A DNA stretch of 64,000 nucleotides, from NCBI GenBank assembly GCA_030373325.1, contig JAUCZB010000013.1, positions 1 to 64,000 on the forward strand. Direction: 5' to 3'. Of the stretch, positions 1 through 11,512 are shown one piece after another. The first letter of the stretch is position 1, and each line of letters starts with the position of its first letter. The position numbers and the translations under genes are program-made. The notes beneath the pieces were generated by a model that was given only the letters and a program-made list of their open reading frames with translations, was not told where the DNA came from and made no database searches. Source of the DNA: Cyanobium sp. CZS25K. Lineage in GTDB: Bacteria > Cyanobacteriota > Cyanobacteriia > PCC-6307 > Cyanobiaceae.

Positions 1-1208
1 TGCGCATGGCCCACCTGGCCACCATCGCTTCCCACCACGTCAACGGCGTGGCGGCACTGCACAGCGACCTGGTGAAGCAGGAGCTGTTCCCCGACTTCGC
101 CGCCCTCTGGCCGGAGAAGTTCACCAACGTCACCAATGGCGTGACGCCGCGCCGCTGGCTGGCCCTGGCCCACCCCGCCCTCGATGGCCTCCTGAGCGAC
201 GTCATCGGCCCCGACTGGCCCGTGCGCATGCAGGATTTCCGGCAGCTGGAGACGTTTCAGCATGACGCCGCCTTCCTGGAGCGCTGGAGCGACTGCAAAC
301 GCAGCGGCAAACAACGCCTGGCGGCCTACATCCTGCGCCAGAACGCCCTGGCCATCGACCCCGACAGCCTCTTCGACGTGCAGGTGAAGCGCATCCACGA
401 GTACAAGCGCCAGCACCTCAACGCCCTGCAGGTGATCGCCCAGTACCTGCGCATCAAGAACGGCGACACCCACGGTCTGGTACCCCGCACCTTCATCTTC
501 GCCGGCAAGGCCGCCCCGGGCTATGCCATGGCCAAGCTGATCATCCGCTTCATCAACGGCATCGCCGAGGTCGTCAATGCCGACCCGACGGTGAATCAGC
601 TGCTGCGGGTCGTCTTCCTGGCCGATTACAACGTCAAGCTGAGCGAAAGGGTGTATCCCGCCGCCGACCTCTCCGAGCAGATCTCCACCGCCGGCCTCGA
701 AGCCTCCGGCACGGGCAACATGAAATTCATGATGAACGGGGCCCTCACCATCGGCACCCTCGATGGCGCCAACGTGGAGATCCGCCAGGAGGTGGGGGAC
801 AACAACTTCTTCCTCTTTGGCCATACCACGGAGGGCATCGCCAGCCTCCACCGCGACGGCTATCGGCCCTGGGAGCGGATCGCCGCCATGCCGCTGCTCC
901 AGGAGATCCTCGGGCTGATCGGCCAGGGCCACTTCAGCCGAGGGGACAGAGACCTGTTCCAGCCCCTGCTCAACAACCTCAACAGCTCGGACCCCTTCTT
1001 CGTCGTCGCGGATTTCGAGGACTACCTGCGGGCCCAGCAGACCGTCGCCTCAACCTGGGCCGACCGCCGCCGTTGGAGCCGTATGACCCTGCTCAACACG
1101 GCCCGGAGCGCCTACTTCTCCTCCGACCGCGCCATCGCCGAGTACGCCGAGGGGATCTGGGAGGTGAAACCGGTGCCGGTGGCGATGAGATCCCTGATCG
1201 AAGCCTGA
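1..1208 (+). CDS. glgP: Glycogen/starch phosphorylase, C-terminal part (5' end outside window)
   Basis: Releases glucose-1-phosphate from glycogen by phosphorolysis in the cytoplasm; a PLP enzyme. The reading frame is already open at base 3 and the first residues ([21 protein letters not shown]) are family-internal, so the start lies upstream of the window. About 400 of the usual 800-850 residues are visible, covering the C-terminal catalytic domain. The PLP-lysine motif GTGNMKF is present (Lys codon at 723-725), as is the [12 protein letters not shown] block and the [10 protein letters not shown] motif. The gene converges on the SQR gene with only 14 bases between the two stops. Identity is certain; gene completeness upstream cannot be judged. 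Confidence 0.97.
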   Translation, partial: RMAHLATIASHHVNGVAALHSDLVKQELFPDFAALWPEKFTNVTNGVTPRRWLALAHPALDGLLSDVIGPDWPVRMQDFRQLETFQHDAAFLERWSDCKRSGKQRLAAYILRQNALAIDPDSLFDVQVKRIHEYKRQHLNALQVIAQYLRIKNGDTHGLVPRTFIFAGKAAPGYAMAKLIIRFINGIAEVVNADPTVNQLLRVVFLADYNVKLSERVYPAADLSEQISTAGLEASGTGNMKFMMNGALTIGTLDGANVEIRQEVGDNNFFLFGHTTEGIASLHRDGYRPWERIAAMPLLQEILGLIGQGHFSRGDRDLFQPLLNNLNSSDPFFVVADFEDYLRAQQTVASTWADRRRWSRMTLLNTARSAYFSSDRAIAEYAEGIWEVKPVPVAMRSLIEA

Positions 1209-1222
1209 GCCGATGGCTCAAC

Positions 1223-2455
<1,233 letters not shown>

Positions 2456-2645
2456 GGAATGGAGATCGAACGCGGAGGGCCGGGCAACGGCGATCAAAAC
2501 ATGGCACGCCCTCTTGCCTGTGAGGCACCCGGGCAACACAGCGAAGGTATCGAGAACCGGCTCGGGACGGTGATGCTGAACGTACGTCACAAGGTTGGAA
2601 CAGGCCTGAAGCCCCCCTGGGCTGCAACGTGGCTAAGACGCCTGC

Positions 2646-3533
2646 ATGGCATCCCATTCCCACCACGACCACCAGCACCGGGGGGCCCCGAGGGCCTTCT
2701 TCTGGGGGGTGGTGCTCAACAGCGGCCTGTCGGGGCTGCAGCTGGTGATCGGCATCGGCTTCGGGTCGCTGGCCCTGATCGGCGATGCGATTCACAACCT
2801 GGGTGACGTGGCCGGTCTGCTGTTCGGCTGGGGGGCCGAACGGCTCAGCATCCGTCCGGCCACGACCCGCTTCACCTATGGCTTCGGCCGCAGCACCCAG
2901 CTGGCGTCGCTGATCAATGCGGGCCTGATCCTGATGGCGGCCGGCGTGGTGATCGTGGAAGGGGTGCAGCGGCTGATCGATCCGGTGCCGGTGGTGAGTG
3001 GTCCGGTGGCCTGGGCGGCGGCGGCCGGGATCGTGGTGAACCTGCTCTCCGCCTGCCTCTTCGGCAGCGACCACCACCACGATCTGAACCGCCGGGCGGC
3101 GGTGGTGCACCTGCTCACCGATGCGGCCGTCTCGGCCGCGGTGCTGGTCAGCGCCTTGCTGGTGGGGCTGGTGGGCTGGGTCTGGCTGGATGCCGCCACC
3201 GCCATCGTCGTGGGGCTGGTCGTGGCCTGGAGCGGCTGGGAGCTGCTGGCTGAGGCCCTCAGTGCCTCCCTCGATGCCGTGCCCCGCAGCATCGAGCTCG
3301 CCGAGGTGGAGGCGGCCCTGCGCGCCCTGCCCGGGGTGGAGAACGTGCATCATCTGCATGTGTGGGGGATGAGCACCTCCCGGACCGCCCTGACGGCCCA
3401 CCTGGTCCGCCACCTCGATGGACTGGACAACGGGGAACTGCTGCGTCTGGCCCGGGAACGGCTGGCCGACCTCGGCATCACCCACAGCACGCTCCAGATT
3501 GAGCCGCCTGGGGGCTGTTCGGAGGTCTGTTGA
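2646..3533 (+). CDS. Cation diffusion facilitator (Zn/Co/Cd efflux, ZitB/CzcD-like)
   Basis: Proton-coupled exporter of divalent metal ions in the inner membrane. 295 residues, normal for the family. The N-terminus is His-rich (HSHHDHQH). The TM2 metal site has His50 and Asp54 in DAIHNLGD, as in ZitB-type zinc transporters, and TM5 has the matching HxxxD in HLLTDAAVS. A His-rich stretch (DHHHD) lies between TM4 and TM5. The C-terminal cytoplasmic domain has HHLHVWGMST, followed by a short Cys-containing tail (GGCSEVC). It is transcribed away from the SQR gene. Metal specificity cannot be read from sequence beyond a likely preference for zinc. Confidence 0.92.
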   Translation: MASHSHHDHQHRGAPRAFFWGVVLNSGLSGLQLVIGIGFGSLALIGDAIHNLGDVAGLLFGWGAERLSIRPATTRFTYGFGRSTQLASLINAGLILMAAGVVIVEGVQRLIDPVPVVSGPVAWAAAAGIVVNLLSACLFGSDHHHDLNRRAAVVHLLTDAAVSAAVLVSALLVGLVGWVWLDAATAIVVGLVVAWSGWELLAEALSASLDAVPRSIELAEVEAALRALPGVENVHHLHVWGMSTSRTALTAHLVRHLDGLDNGELLRLARERLADLGITHSTLQIEPPGGCSEVC

Positions 3534-3534
3534 A

Positions 3535-3849
3535 TCAAGCGTCCGGCTCCACCCGGCTCGCCTGCTTGTCCTGCGCCAGCAACTGCTCCACCAGGATCTT
3601 CGGCAGCAGCGACACGATCGCCACACCGCCGAGCACCATCGCCGCCCCGAAGGCCAGTTCGGTCTGGTAGTTCCTGTAGGCGTCCTCCACGAACAGGGGC
3701 AGGGTCTGCGTCTGGCCCTCGATGTTGCCGCTGACCACCGCCACGGCGCCGAATTCCCCCAGGGCCCGGGCCGTGGTGAGGATCAGGCCATAGAGGGCCG
3801 CCCAGCGCACCGAGGGCAGCAAAGGCCAACTTGAGGCCGAAGACCTCGT
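3535..3849 (-). pseudogene. cysW: Sulfate ABC permease CysW, C-terminal fragment
   Basis: Only the last ~95-100 residues of a CysW-type permease are present; the family is about 270-290 residues. The surviving part has the permease loop signature (TARALGEFGAVAVVSGNI), then QTLPLFVEDAYRNYQTELAF and the last transmembrane segment. No ATG starts the fragment; upstream of it the frame reads ASSWP, a damaged version of the ASSW block that precedes LPSVRW in intact proteins. No CysT, CysA or N-terminal CysW is found nearby. The truncated 5' end abuts, head to head, a truncated sulfate-binding protein on the other strand. It may be a remnant or an assembly artefact. Confidence 0.75.
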
Positions 3850-3866
3850 CCAAAGCCTCCCCCAGC

Positions 3867-4256
3867 CAGCCGTTGGATGTACCTGGCCGTGAGGCCAGTG
3901 ACGTTTTCCTCAAGCGCGGCCAGGGCGACGTGCTGCTGAATGACGAGAACGAGGCGATCCTGGCGAAACGGAGCGGCGATCTCAAGGCGCCGTTCCTTGT
4001 GCCTGAGGTCAACATCCGCATCGAGAGCCCGGTGGCCGTCGTGGACCGCAACGTGGACCGCAAGGGCACCCGCCAGGCCGCCGAGGCCCTGGCCGCTTAC
4101 CTGCAAAGCGAACCAGCCCAGGAGATCTTCGCCGAGGAGGGGTTCCGTCCGGTCAGCCCCGGCGTCTGGAGCCGGGTGAAGGGCCGCTTCGCCCCGGTGA
4201 AGCAACTCTTCTCGGCCGGCGATTTCGGCGGCTGGGACCAGATCAACGCCACGTCA
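3867..4256 (+). pseudogene. sbpA: Sulfate-binding protein (Sbp/CysP), C-terminal fragment
   Basis: The frame encodes the C-terminal third of a periplasmic sulfate-binding protein: GQGDVLLNDENEAILA, then ESPVAVVDRNVDRKGTR and a late FGGWDQINAT block. Intact family members are about 340 residues with a signal peptide; here the first ~210 residues are absent. The normal last residues are also replaced, because the frame runs on without a stop into the antisense of the next gene. Neighbouring CysW is also only a C-terminal piece and is oriented oppositely, so this is a rearranged remnant of a sulfate uptake locus. No sign that either fragment is translated as a functional protein. Confidence 0.72.
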
Positions 4257-4541
4257 GGGGATCATCCCGCAGGTGAACATCTTGTTCATCACCGGCGCGG
4301 CGATCTTGTTGAAGAAGGCCTGGCGCATCTGGGGATCATCGTTGAGCAGGTCGAACACGCGCTGTTCCTGCGACCCGCGCCGCTCACTCCGGGCGGCCCG
4401 CAGCTGCTCGCAGGTGGAGTTCTGGTAGCGCTCGATGACTCGGGTGGCCACCAGGTTGACGACCGGGTACTCAGCCTGGGCAGGGGCCGCCGCCCCGAGC
4501 AGGAGACCGAGAACCAGGGCAGAGCGGAGGGGCTGGAGCAT
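4254..4541 (-). CDS. Small exported protein of unknown function
   Basis: A 95-residue protein. The N-terminus is a clear signal peptide (basic start, then ALVLGLLLGAAAPAQA, with cleavage expected after AQA near residue 23). The mature part is about 70 residues, mostly helical by composition, with two cysteines (Cys44 and Cys91) that could form a disulfide in the periplasm. Start taken at the ATG directly before the signal peptide; the open frame continues upstream without resemblance to anything. I do not recognise the family, although small exported proteins with this layout are common in picocyanobacteria. Its stop overlaps the end of the broken sulfate-binding gene. Confidence 0.7.
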   Translation of the reverse strand: MLQPLRSALVLGLLLGAAAPAQAEYPVVNLVATRVIERYQNSTCEQLRAARSERRGSQEQRVFDLLNDDPQMRQAFFNKIAAPVMNKMFTCGMIP

Positions 4542-4710
4542 CGTGGGGGGAACGCGAGACGGCAGAGGAGCTGGAACCTGCCGCAAGGCAGTCCATTGAA
4601 GCTCCTCCTTCGGGGCCCTTCCGTCAAGGCTCGGCGGGCGCTGATGTCCGAGCCGTCGCCTTCCGAGGGATGGGCGTCGTTCCATCCACCGCCTGCCAGC
4701 TGCGCATGGC

Positions 4711-6219
4711 TCAGTAGACGTCCAGCGGCTGCCGGCAGGCCGCATCGCCGTCCCCTGCCGCCAGGCCCTCGAGCTGAACCTTCTCCGTCTGCAGTGCGAC
4801 CTGGCGCCGCGCCGACTCGCCGCAGCTGCGCGGTGTGGGGAAGATCTTGCCGGGATTGGCCAGGCCCGCCGGATCGAAGGCCTCACGCACCAGGCCCATG
4901 GTGGCCAGGTCGTCGGGGGCGAACATCCAGTCGAGGTAGCAGCGCTTGTCGCTGCCCACCCCGTGCTCGCCGGTGATGCTGCCGCCCGCGTCGATGCAGA
5001 GGCGCAGGATGTCGGCACCAAGGGCCTGCACCCGGTCGGTCACCGCGGGCTCATCGGCCCGGTAGAGGATCAGCGGGTGGAGGTTGCCGTCGCCGGCATG
5101 GAACACATTGGCCACCGGCAGCTCGTAGCGACGGCTCAGCTCCTCGATCGCCGCCAGCACCGAAGGCAGGGCGCTGCGGGGCACCACGCCATCCTGCACG
5201 TAATAGGTGGGGGTGATGCGGCCGACGGCAGCGAAGGCGGACTTACGGCCCTTCCACAGCAGCGCCCGGTCGGCCTCGCTGGAGGCGCGCCGGATCGTGC
5301 GGGCGCCGGCCCGGCGGCAGAGCTCCCCGGCGATCTCGACGGCGGCTGTCACCTCCCGCTCCTGCCCGTCGAGTTCGATCAGCAGCACCGCGGCCGCATC
5401 GCGGGGGTACTCGTCACGGCCGAAGAGATCATCGACGGCGTTGATCGTGAAGTTGTCCATGATCTCCATCCCCGCCGGCAGCACCCCGGCGGCCGTCACC
5501 AGCCGCACCGCCTCACCGGCGGCCTCCATCGCGGTGAAGTCGGCCAGCAGCACCGCCACGCTCTGGGGCGCCCGCAGCAGCCGCAGGGTGATGGCGGTGG
5601 CGATGCCGAGGGTGCCCTCGCTGCCGATGAACACCCCGCGCAGGTCCAGCTCGGGGGTCTCGGCCAGGCCGCTGCCCAGGGTGGTGACCGTGCCGTCGGG
5701 AAGCACCACCTCCATCGCCAGCACGTGGTTGCTGGTGACCCCGTACTTGAGGCAGTGCACCCCACCGGAGTTCTCGGCCACGTTGCCGCCGATCGAGCAC
5801 ACCACCTGGCTGGAGGGGTCGGGGGCGTAGTAAAAGCCGTCGCCGGCCACCGCCCGGGTGACCCAGGAATTGATCACCCCCGGCTGCACGGTGATGCGCC
5901 GGTTGGCCAGATCCACCTCCAGGATCGAGCGCATGCGGCTGGTGGCGATCACCAGGGCGTTGTTCTCCGCCAGGGCGCCGCCGGAGAGGCCGGTGCCGCT
6001 GCCGCGGGCCACGAAGGGCACCCCTTCACGGTGGCAGAGCCGCACTAAGGCCGCCACCTGCTCGGTGGTTTCCGGCAGCACCACCAGCGACGGCTGGGCC
6101 CGGTGCAGGGTGAGACCGTCGCAGTCGTAGGCCAGCAGTTCCTGGGGTGCCGCCACCACCGCCCGTGCCGGCAGCAGGGCGCGGCAGTGGCGCTCCATCG
6201 CGGCCCAGTCGATCGTCAC
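4711..6219 (-). CDS. glcD: Glycolate dehydrogenase, FAD subunit GlcD
   Basis: Oxidises glycolate from photorespiration to glyoxylate, passing electrons to an acceptor such as quinone; acts in the cytoplasm or at the membrane face. The FAD_binding_4 domain carries the pyrophosphate loop [15 protein letters not shown] and the [14 protein letters not shown] block. The C-terminal FAD-oxidase domain has HAGDGNLHP and the terminal [10 protein letters not shown] motif. Start set at GTG 6219 because a GGAG ribosome site precedes it; an in-frame GTG at 6282 would add 21 residues. D-lactate dehydrogenases share this fold, so substrate is inferred from cyanobacterial context. Divergent from hemL. Confidence 0.87.
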   Translation of the reverse strand: MTIDWAAMERHCRALLPARAVVAAPQELLAYDCDGLTLHRAQPSLVVLPETTEQVAALVRLCHREGVPFVARGSGTGLSGGALAENNALVIATSRMRSILEVDLANRRITVQPGVINSWVTRAVAGDGFYYAPDPSSQVVCSIGGNVAENSGGVHCLKYGVTSNHVLAMEVVLPDGTVTTLGSGLAETPELDLRGVFIGSEGTLGIATAITLRLLRAPQSVAVLLADFTAMEAAGEAVRLVTAAGVLPAGMEIMDNFTINAVDDLFGRDEYPRDAAAVLLIELDGQEREVTAAVEIAGELCRRAGARTIRRASSEADRALLWKGRKSAFAAVGRITPTYYVQDGVVPRSALPSVLAAIEELSRRYELPVANVFHAGDGNLHPLILYRADEPAVTDRVQALGADILRLCIDAGGSITGEHGVGSDKRCYLDWMFAPDDLATMGLVREAFDPAGLANPGKIFPTPRSCGESARRQVALQTEKVQLEGLAAGDGDAACRQPLDVY

Positions 6220-6315
6220 GGAAGGGCTCCGGTGGGCCGGGGAAGGGGTGGCATTGCTTCCGAACTTACCGAGGCAAGGCACAGCGGCACCCTTCTGGGT
6301 CAGGATGGGAAACGT

Positions 6316-7671
6316 ATGCGTCCACCTTCCGCGGATCCCGCCTTGAGTTCGGCCACCCCTTCAGCGCCCGCCTCGGCCCCTTCCCTCCTCACCACCCGAT
6401 CCGAGGAGATCTTCGCCGCCGCCCAGAAACTGATGCCCGGGGGCGTCAATTCCCCCGTCCGCGCGTTCAAGTCGGTCGGCGGCCAGCCGATCGTCTTCGA
6501 CCGGGTGAAGGGGGCCTACGCCTGGGACGTCGACGGCAACCGCTACATCGATTACGTCGGCAGTTGGGGGCCCGCCATCTGCGGCCACAGCCACCCGGAG
6601 GTGATCGCCGCCCTGCACGAAGCCCTGGAGAAGGGCACCAGCTTCGGCGCCCCCTGTCTGCTGGAGAACGAGCTGGCGGAACTGGTGATCGCCGCGGTGC
6701 CCTCGGTGGAGATGGTGCGCTTCGTGAACTCCGGCACCGAGGCCTGCATGGCGGTGCTGCGGCTGATGCGCGCCTTCACCGGGCGCGAGAAGGTGATCAA
6801 GTTCGAGGGCTGCTACCACGGCCACGCCGACATGTTCCTGGTCAAGGCGGGCTCGGGTGTGGCCACCCTCGGCCTGCCCGATTCCCCCGGGGTGCCGCGG
6901 GCCGTCACGGCCGGCACCCTCACCGCCCCCTACAACTGCCTCGAGTCGGTCAAGGAGCTGTTCGCCAACAACCCCGGCGAAATCGCCGGGGTGATCCTGG
7001 AGCCGGTGGTGGGCAATGCGGGCTTCATCACGCCCGAACCCGGTTTCCTCGAGGGCCTGCGCGAACTCACCAAGGAGAACGGCGCCCTGCTGGTGTTCGA
7101 TGAGGTGATGACCGGCTTCCGGATCAGCTACGGCGGCGCCCAGGCCCGCTTCGGCGTCACCCCGGATCTCACCACCATGGGCAAGGTGATCGGCGGCGGC
7201 CTGCCGGTGGGGGCCTACGGCGGCCGTGCCGACATCATGGCCATGGTGGCCCCCGCTGGCCCCATGTATCAGGCGGGCACCCTGAGCGGCAATCCCCTGG
7301 CCATGACCGCCGGCATCAAGACCCTGCAGCTGCTGAAGCAACCCGGCAGCTACGAGCGGCTCGAAACGATCACCCGCCGGCTCAGCGACGGGATCCTCGC
7401 CGCCGCCGCCGAGGCCGCCATCCCCTGCTGCGGCGGCAGCATCAGCGCCATGTTCGGGTTCTTCCTCTGCGAAGGGCCGGTGCACAACTTCGAGCAGGCG
7501 AAGGCCACCGACACGGCCCGCTTCGGCAAGCTGCACCGGGCCATGCTCGAGCGTGGCGTCTACCTGGCACCGAGCGCCTTCGAGGCGGGCTTCACCTCCC
7601 TGGCCCACAGCGACGCCGACATCGACGCCACCATCGCCGCCTTCCGCGACGTCTTCCTCTCGCTGGCGTGA
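6316..7671 (+). CDS. hemL: Glutamate-1-semialdehyde 2,1-aminomutase
   Basis: Converts glutamate-1-semialdehyde to 5-aminolevulinate, the committed C5-route precursor of heme, chlorophyll and bilins. PLP enzyme of the class III aminotransferase fold. 451 residues; the family is about 430, the excess being a Ser/Pro/Ala-rich leader before [10 protein letters not shown]. Motifs include [27 protein letters not shown], and the Schiff-base lysine Lys290 in [18 protein letters not shown]. The stop overlaps the GTG start of the ABC binding protein (GTGA), so the amino-acid transporter genes may be co-transcribed with hemL. Confidence 0.96.
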   Translation: MRPPSADPALSSATPSAPASAPSLLTTRSEEIFAAAQKLMPGGVNSPVRAFKSVGGQPIVFDRVKGAYAWDVDGNRYIDYVGSWGPAICGHSHPEVIAALHEALEKGTSFGAPCLLENELAELVIAAVPSVEMVRFVNSGTEACMAVLRLMRAFTGREKVIKFEGCYHGHADMFLVKAGSGVATLGLPDSPGVPRAVTAGTLTAPYNCLESVKELFANNPGEIAGVILEPVVGNAGFITPEPGFLEGLRELTKENGALLVFDEVMTGFRISYGGAQARFGVTPDLTTMGKVIGGGLPVGAYGGRADIMAMVAPAGPMYQAGTLSGNPLAMTAGIKTLQLLKQPGSYERLETITRRLSDGILAAAAEAAIPCCGGSISAMFGFFLCEGPVHNFEQAKATDTARFGKLHRAMLERGVYLAPSAFEAGFTSLAHSDADIDATIAAFRDVFLSLA

Positions 7672-8867
7672 TCTTCGGCCGTCTTCAGCGGGTCGGCACG
7701 GGGCTGCTGACCCTGACCCTGCTGCTGGCTGGTTGCGGTTCCGATGCCGGCAACCAGCCCATCGACCTGAGCGGCGGGGTGCCGGTGGGAGCCGTGCTGG
7801 CCCTGACCGGCAACGCCAACGTCTACGGGCAGGACCAGAAGACCGGCCTGGAGCTGGCCCTCAAGCAGCGCAACGGCAGCGGCGGCATCAACGGCCGGCC
7901 CCTGAAACTGGCGCTGGAGGACAGCGGCAGCGACGAACCGGGGGCCAATGCGGCCTTCACCCTGCAGATCAACCGGGGCGTGCTGGCCCTGGTCGGTCCC
8001 ACCCTCTCCCAGCAGGCCTTCTCCGCCGACCCCATCGCCCAGCGCCGCGGTGTGCCGGTGGTGGCTCCCTCCAACACCGCCACCGGCATCCCGGAGATCG
8101 GCTTCTTCATCAGCCGGGTCTCCGCCCAGAGCTCGGTGATCGCGCCGCTGGCCATCGATCGGGCCCTGAAGCTCCAGCCGGGCCTGAAGCGGGCGGCGGT
8201 GTTCTACGCCCAGGACGACGCCTACAGCACCGCCGAGACCACGATCTTCCAGAAGGCCCTCAAGGAGAAGGGCCTCGATCCGGTGACAGTGCAGCGCACC
8301 CAGCTCAACGACCAGGACTTCCAGAACCAGATCAGTGCGGCGCTGCGGGAGAAGCCCGACCTGATCGTGCTGTCGCTGCAGGCGGTGGACGGCGGCAACC
8401 TGATCCGCCAGCTCAGGGAGCTGGGTTACAAGGGCCTGATCGTGGCCGGCAACGGCATGAACACCCCCAACATCTACCCGATCTGCCAGAAGTACTGCGA
8501 CGGGTTGCTGATCGCCCAGGCCTACAGCCCCGAGCTCGACACCCCCGCCAACGGCGCCTTCCTGAAGGCCTTCAAGGCGACCAGTGGCGGCGCCACACCG
8601 CCCCAGCTCACCGCCCAGGCCTACACGGCTCTGCAGGTGATCGGCGAGGCCCTGGAGCGTCTCGACAGACGCCAGCCCCTGTCCGCCGCCACCCTCACCG
8701 CGGCCCGCAAGGAGCTGATGGCCGAGATCCTCTCCGGCACCTATCAGACGCCCCTCGGCGAGATCCGCTTCACCCCGACCGGTGAGGTGATCCAGAGCCA
8801 GTTCTTCGTGGCCCAGGTGCGCATGGATCCGGGCGGGCGCAGCGGACGCTTCGCCCTGTTGCAGTAA
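7668..8867 (+). CDS. Branched-chain/neutral amino-acid ABC transporter substrate-binding lipoprotein
   Basis: Periplasmic ligand-binding component of a HAAT-family importer. 399 residues. N-terminal lipoprotein signal with lipobox LLAGC near residue 23, so it is probably anchored to the membrane. The Peripla_BP_6-type fold shows in [37 protein letters not shown] and [15 protein letters not shown]. Start is the GTG overlapping the hemL stop. It is followed by two permeases and two ATPases in family order, making a complete system. NatB of the cyanobacterial neutral amino-acid importer is the closest guess; the ligand cannot be read from sequence. Confidence 0.9.
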   Translation: MIFGRLQRVGTGLLTLTLLLAGCGSDAGNQPIDLSGGVPVGAVLALTGNANVYGQDQKTGLELALKQRNGSGGINGRPLKLALEDSGSDEPGANAAFTLQINRGVLALVGPTLSQQAFSADPIAQRRGVPVVAPSNTATGIPEIGFFISRVSAQSSVIAPLAIDRALKLQPGLKRAAVFYAQDDAYSTAETTIFQKALKEKGLDPVTVQRTQLNDQDFQNQISAALREKPDLIVLSLQAVDGGNLIRQLRELGYKGLIVAGNGMNTPNIYPICQKYCDGLLIAQAYSPELDTPANGAFLKAFKATSGGATPPQLTAQAYTALQVIGEALERLDRRQPLSAATLTAARKELMAEILSGTYQTPLGEIRFTPTGEVIQSQFFVAQVRMDPGGRSGRFALLQ

Positions 8868-8874
8868 GCGCCGG

Positions 8875-9804
8875 GTGGACCTGCTCCAGATCCTGGTCAA
8901 CGGTCTGTCGGTGGGGGCGGTGTACGGGCTGTTCGCCCTCGGCTACACCCTGGTGTTCTCGGTGCTGGGGGTGATCAACTTCGCCCACGGGGCCGTGTTC
9001 ACCGTCGGCGCCTACTTCACCTACCTGCTGATCGGCGGGGCCGTGGGGGCCAACGGTCTACTGGCCGGCCTGGCGCTGCCCTTCGCCCTGCCCATCTGGG
9101 GCGCCCTGCCCCTGGCGGGCCTGGGGGCGGCCCTTGTGGCCCTGCTGGTGGAGCGCGTGGCCTTCCGCCCCCTGCGCCGCCGCCGGGCCGACCCGCTGCT
9201 GGCCCTGATCACCAGCCTGGGGGCGGGGGTGATCCTGGTGAACCTGATCCAGCTGCTGGTGGGGGCCGAAAGCTATGCCATCCCCACCGGCGCCCTCGGC
9301 GGCCTGCCGGCCTCCTTCCCCCTGCTGGGCGCCCGGGTGCGCACGGTGCAGGCCCTGCTGCTGGGGATCGCGCTGCTGCTGGTGGCCATGCTCACGCTCT
9401 GGCTGGAGGGCAGCCGCAACGGCAAGGGGTTGCAGGCGGTGGCGGAGGACGCCGAAACCGCCCAGCTGCTGGGCATCGACAGCACGGCCATGGTGCGGCT
9501 GGCCTTCGGCCTCAGCGGTTTCCTGGCCGGGGTGGCCGGCGGGCTGGTGGGGCTGAGTGTCAGCATCGCCGGGCCCTATTTCGGCATCGGCTACGGCCTC
9601 AAGGGCCTGGCGGTGCTGGTGCTGGGGGGGCTCGGCAGCGTGCCGGGGGCGGTGCTGGGCGGGCTGATCGTCGGCCTGGCGGAAGCCTTCGTGCCGGCCG
9701 ACTGGTCGGGCTGGAAGGATGCGGTGAGCTACGGCTTCCTGTTCCTGGTGCTGCTGCTGCGGCCCCGGGGGCTGCTGGGCCGGCCGCTGCCCACCAAGGT
9801 GTGA
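8875..9804 (+). CDS. LivH-type branched-chain amino-acid ABC permease
   Basis: First membrane permease of the importer; 309 residues with about eight hydrophobic segments. Begins with DLLQILVNGLSVGAVYGLFALGYTLVFSVLGVINFAHG split over TM1 and TM2, the typical LivH opening, and ends with the glycine-rich LVLGGLGSVPGAVLGG motif of this family. GTG start seven bases after the binding-protein stop. Pairs with the LivM-type permease that overlaps its 3' end. A urea permease (UrtB) has the same fold but normally sits in a urt cluster, which is not seen here. Confidence 0.9.
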   Translation: MDLLQILVNGLSVGAVYGLFALGYTLVFSVLGVINFAHGAVFTVGAYFTYLLIGGAVGANGLLAGLALPFALPIWGALPLAGLGAALVALLVERVAFRPLRRRRADPLLALITSLGAGVILVNLIQLLVGAESYAIPTGALGGLPASFPLLGARVRTVQALLLGIALLLVAMLTLWLEGSRNGKGLQAVAEDAETAQLLGIDSTAMVRLAFGLSGFLAGVAGGLVGLSVSIAGPYFGIGYGLKGLAVLVLGGLGSVPGAVLGGLIVGLAEAFVPADWSGWKDAVSYGFLFLVLLLRPRGLLGRPLPTKV

Positions 9805-10715
9805 GGGGGATGGACGCCGCCCTGCTCGAACAGATGCTGCTCGGTGCCCTTCTGGCCCTGTCGGTCTACCTGCCCCTGCGCTGCGGCCAGCTGTCGCTGG
9901 CCACCCCGGGCTTCTATGCGGTGGGGGGGTATGTGGCCGCCCTGCTGTCCACCGGCGTTCCCGCCTTCGCCGGGACAGGGGCCACCTCACCGCTGCCGGC
10001 CCTGCTGGTGGAGATGGCGCTGGGGGGGAGCCTGGCGGGGCTGATCGCCCTGGCGATCGGCCGACCGGTGCTGCGGCTGCGGGGCATCTACCTGGCCATC
10101 GCCACCATTGCCCTGGTGGAGATCCTGCGGGTACTCAACCTCAACCTTCCCTTTACCGGCGGGGCGATGGGCATCTTCGGCATCCCCCAGCCCTTCGCGC
10201 ATCCCGAGGGCTACGTGCTGTTCACCCTGGTCCTGCTGGCCGTGGCCTGCTGGCTGTGCCAACGGCTGGAGGTGCTGCGGCTGGGGCGAGCGATGCTCGC
10301 CATCCGCGACGACGAACTGGCGGCCGCCAGCGTGGGCATCGACACGCCCCGCACCAAGCTGATCGCCTTCGTGGCCAGCGCCGTGCTGGCCGGCGTCACC
10401 GGGGCGCTGGCCGCCCATTTCCTCAACGCCTGGAACGCCAGGGTCGGCAGCTTCGACGCCAGCATCACCACCCTGGCCTTCGTGGTGTTCGGCGGCTCAC
10501 GGTTCTGGCTGGGGCCGGTGCTGGGCGGTCTGGCGCTCACCGCGCTGCCGGAGCTGCTGCGGCCGGTGGGGGACCTGCGCCTGATCCTGTTCGGCGGGGT
10601 GATTCTGCTCGGCCCCCTGTTCTTTCCCCAGGGACTGGTCACGGCGGAGCGGCTGCGCTGGCTGGGGGCCCTGCTCGGCCGGGGCCGGGGCCGCCGGAAG
10701 CCGCTGGCCCCATGA
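9801..10715 (+). CDS. LivM-type branched-chain amino-acid ABC permease
   Basis: Second permease of the importer; 304 residues, multispanning, with the LivM-type LPLRCGQLSLATPGFYAVGG opening and the SFDASITTLAFVVFGGSRFWLGPVLGG block near the C-terminus. It can start at GTG 9801, overlapping the previous stop, or at ATG 9810; the purine-rich GAGGGGG run just before 9810 is too close to settle this. The short Arg-rich tail is cytoplasmic. The stop overlaps the ATG of the next ATPase (ATGA), consistent with translational coupling. Confidence 0.9.
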   Translation: MRGMDAALLEQMLLGALLALSVYLPLRCGQLSLATPGFYAVGGYVAALLSTGVPAFAGTGATSPLPALLVEMALGGSLAGLIALAIGRPVLRLRGIYLAIATIALVEILRVLNLNLPFTGGAMGIFGIPQPFAHPEGYVLFTLVLLAVACWLCQRLEVLRLGRAMLAIRDDELAAASVGIDTPRTKLIAFVASAVLAGVTGALAAHFLNAWNARVGSFDASITTLAFVVFGGSRFWLGPVLGGLALTALPELLRPVGDLRLILFGGVILLGPLFFPQGLVTAERLRWLGALLGRGRGRRKPLAP

Positions 10716-11512
10716 GCGCGAACCCGAACGGCACCGCTCCGGCCTCTGCTCCCCTGCTGCAGGTGGAGGCCATCAGCTGCCGCTTCGGGGGCCTGCTGGC
10801 CCTCGATCGGGTCAGCCTGGAGCTGGCGGAAGGGGAGATTTTCGGCCTGATCGGTCCCAACGGCGCCGGTAAGACGACCCTGTTCAACGTGATCTCCGGG
10901 CTGACGCGCCCCAGTGGCGGCCGTTGCCTGTGGCGGGGCCGTCCCACCACGGGCCTGGGGGCGTGCGGCATCAACCGGCTCGGTATCGCCCGCACCTTCC
11001 AGAACCTGCGGTTGTTCGAGAGCCTGTCGGTGCGGGAGAACGTGCTGGTTGGCCTGCACCACGCGGCCCGCGCGCCGATGGTGGGGGCCCTGGTGGGCAG
11101 TGGCCCCTTCCGCGGCCACCAGGGGCGGCTGGAGGCGCAGGCGCTGGAGCTGCTGGCCCTGCTGGAGCTCGACGCCCTGGCCCAGCAGCGGGCCGGGGAT
11201 CTGCCCTACGGCGATCGCCGCCGCCTGGAGATCGCCCGGGCCCTGGCGACGGCGCCGCGGCTGCTGCTGCTGGATGAACCCGCCGCCGGCATGAACCCGG
11301 CCGAGAAGGACGATCTGCGCCGGCTGATCGGCAGGATCCGCGATCACTTCGCCCTCACGGTGCTGATCATCGAGCACCACGTGCCGCTGATGATGCGGCT
11401 CTGCCAACGGCTGGCGGTGCTCAACTTCGGCGAACGGATCGCCCTGGGCAGCCCCGCCGAGGTGCGGCGCGACCCGCGGGTGATCGAGGCCTACCTGGGG
11501 GGGCAGACATGA
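10712..11512 (+). CDS. LivG-type ABC transporter ATPase
   Basis: ATP-binding subunit of the amino-acid importer. 266 residues. Walker A GPNGAGKTT at residues 48-56, the LivG-type signature LPYGDRRRLEIARAL, Walker B LLLLDEPAAGMNP, and an H-loop in LIIEHHVPLMM. The LFNVISGLTRPSGG block and C-terminal EVRRDPRVIEAYLG are characteristic of the BCA_ABC_TP_C-containing LivG branch. Start ATG overlaps the stop of the LivM-type gene; its own stop overlaps the next ATPase in the same way. Confidence 0.93.
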   Translation: MSANPNGTAPASAPLLQVEAISCRFGGLLALDRVSLELAEGEIFGLIGPNGAGKTTLFNVISGLTRPSGGRCLWRGRPTTGLGACGINRLGIARTFQNLRLFESLSVRENVLVGLHHAARAPMVGALVGSGPFRGHQGRLEAQALELLALLELDALAQQRAGDLPYGDRRRLEIARALATAPRLLLLDEPAAGMNPAEKDDLRRLIGRIRDHFALTVLIIEHHVPLMMRLCQRLAVLNFGERIALGSPAEVRRDPRVIEAYLGGQT

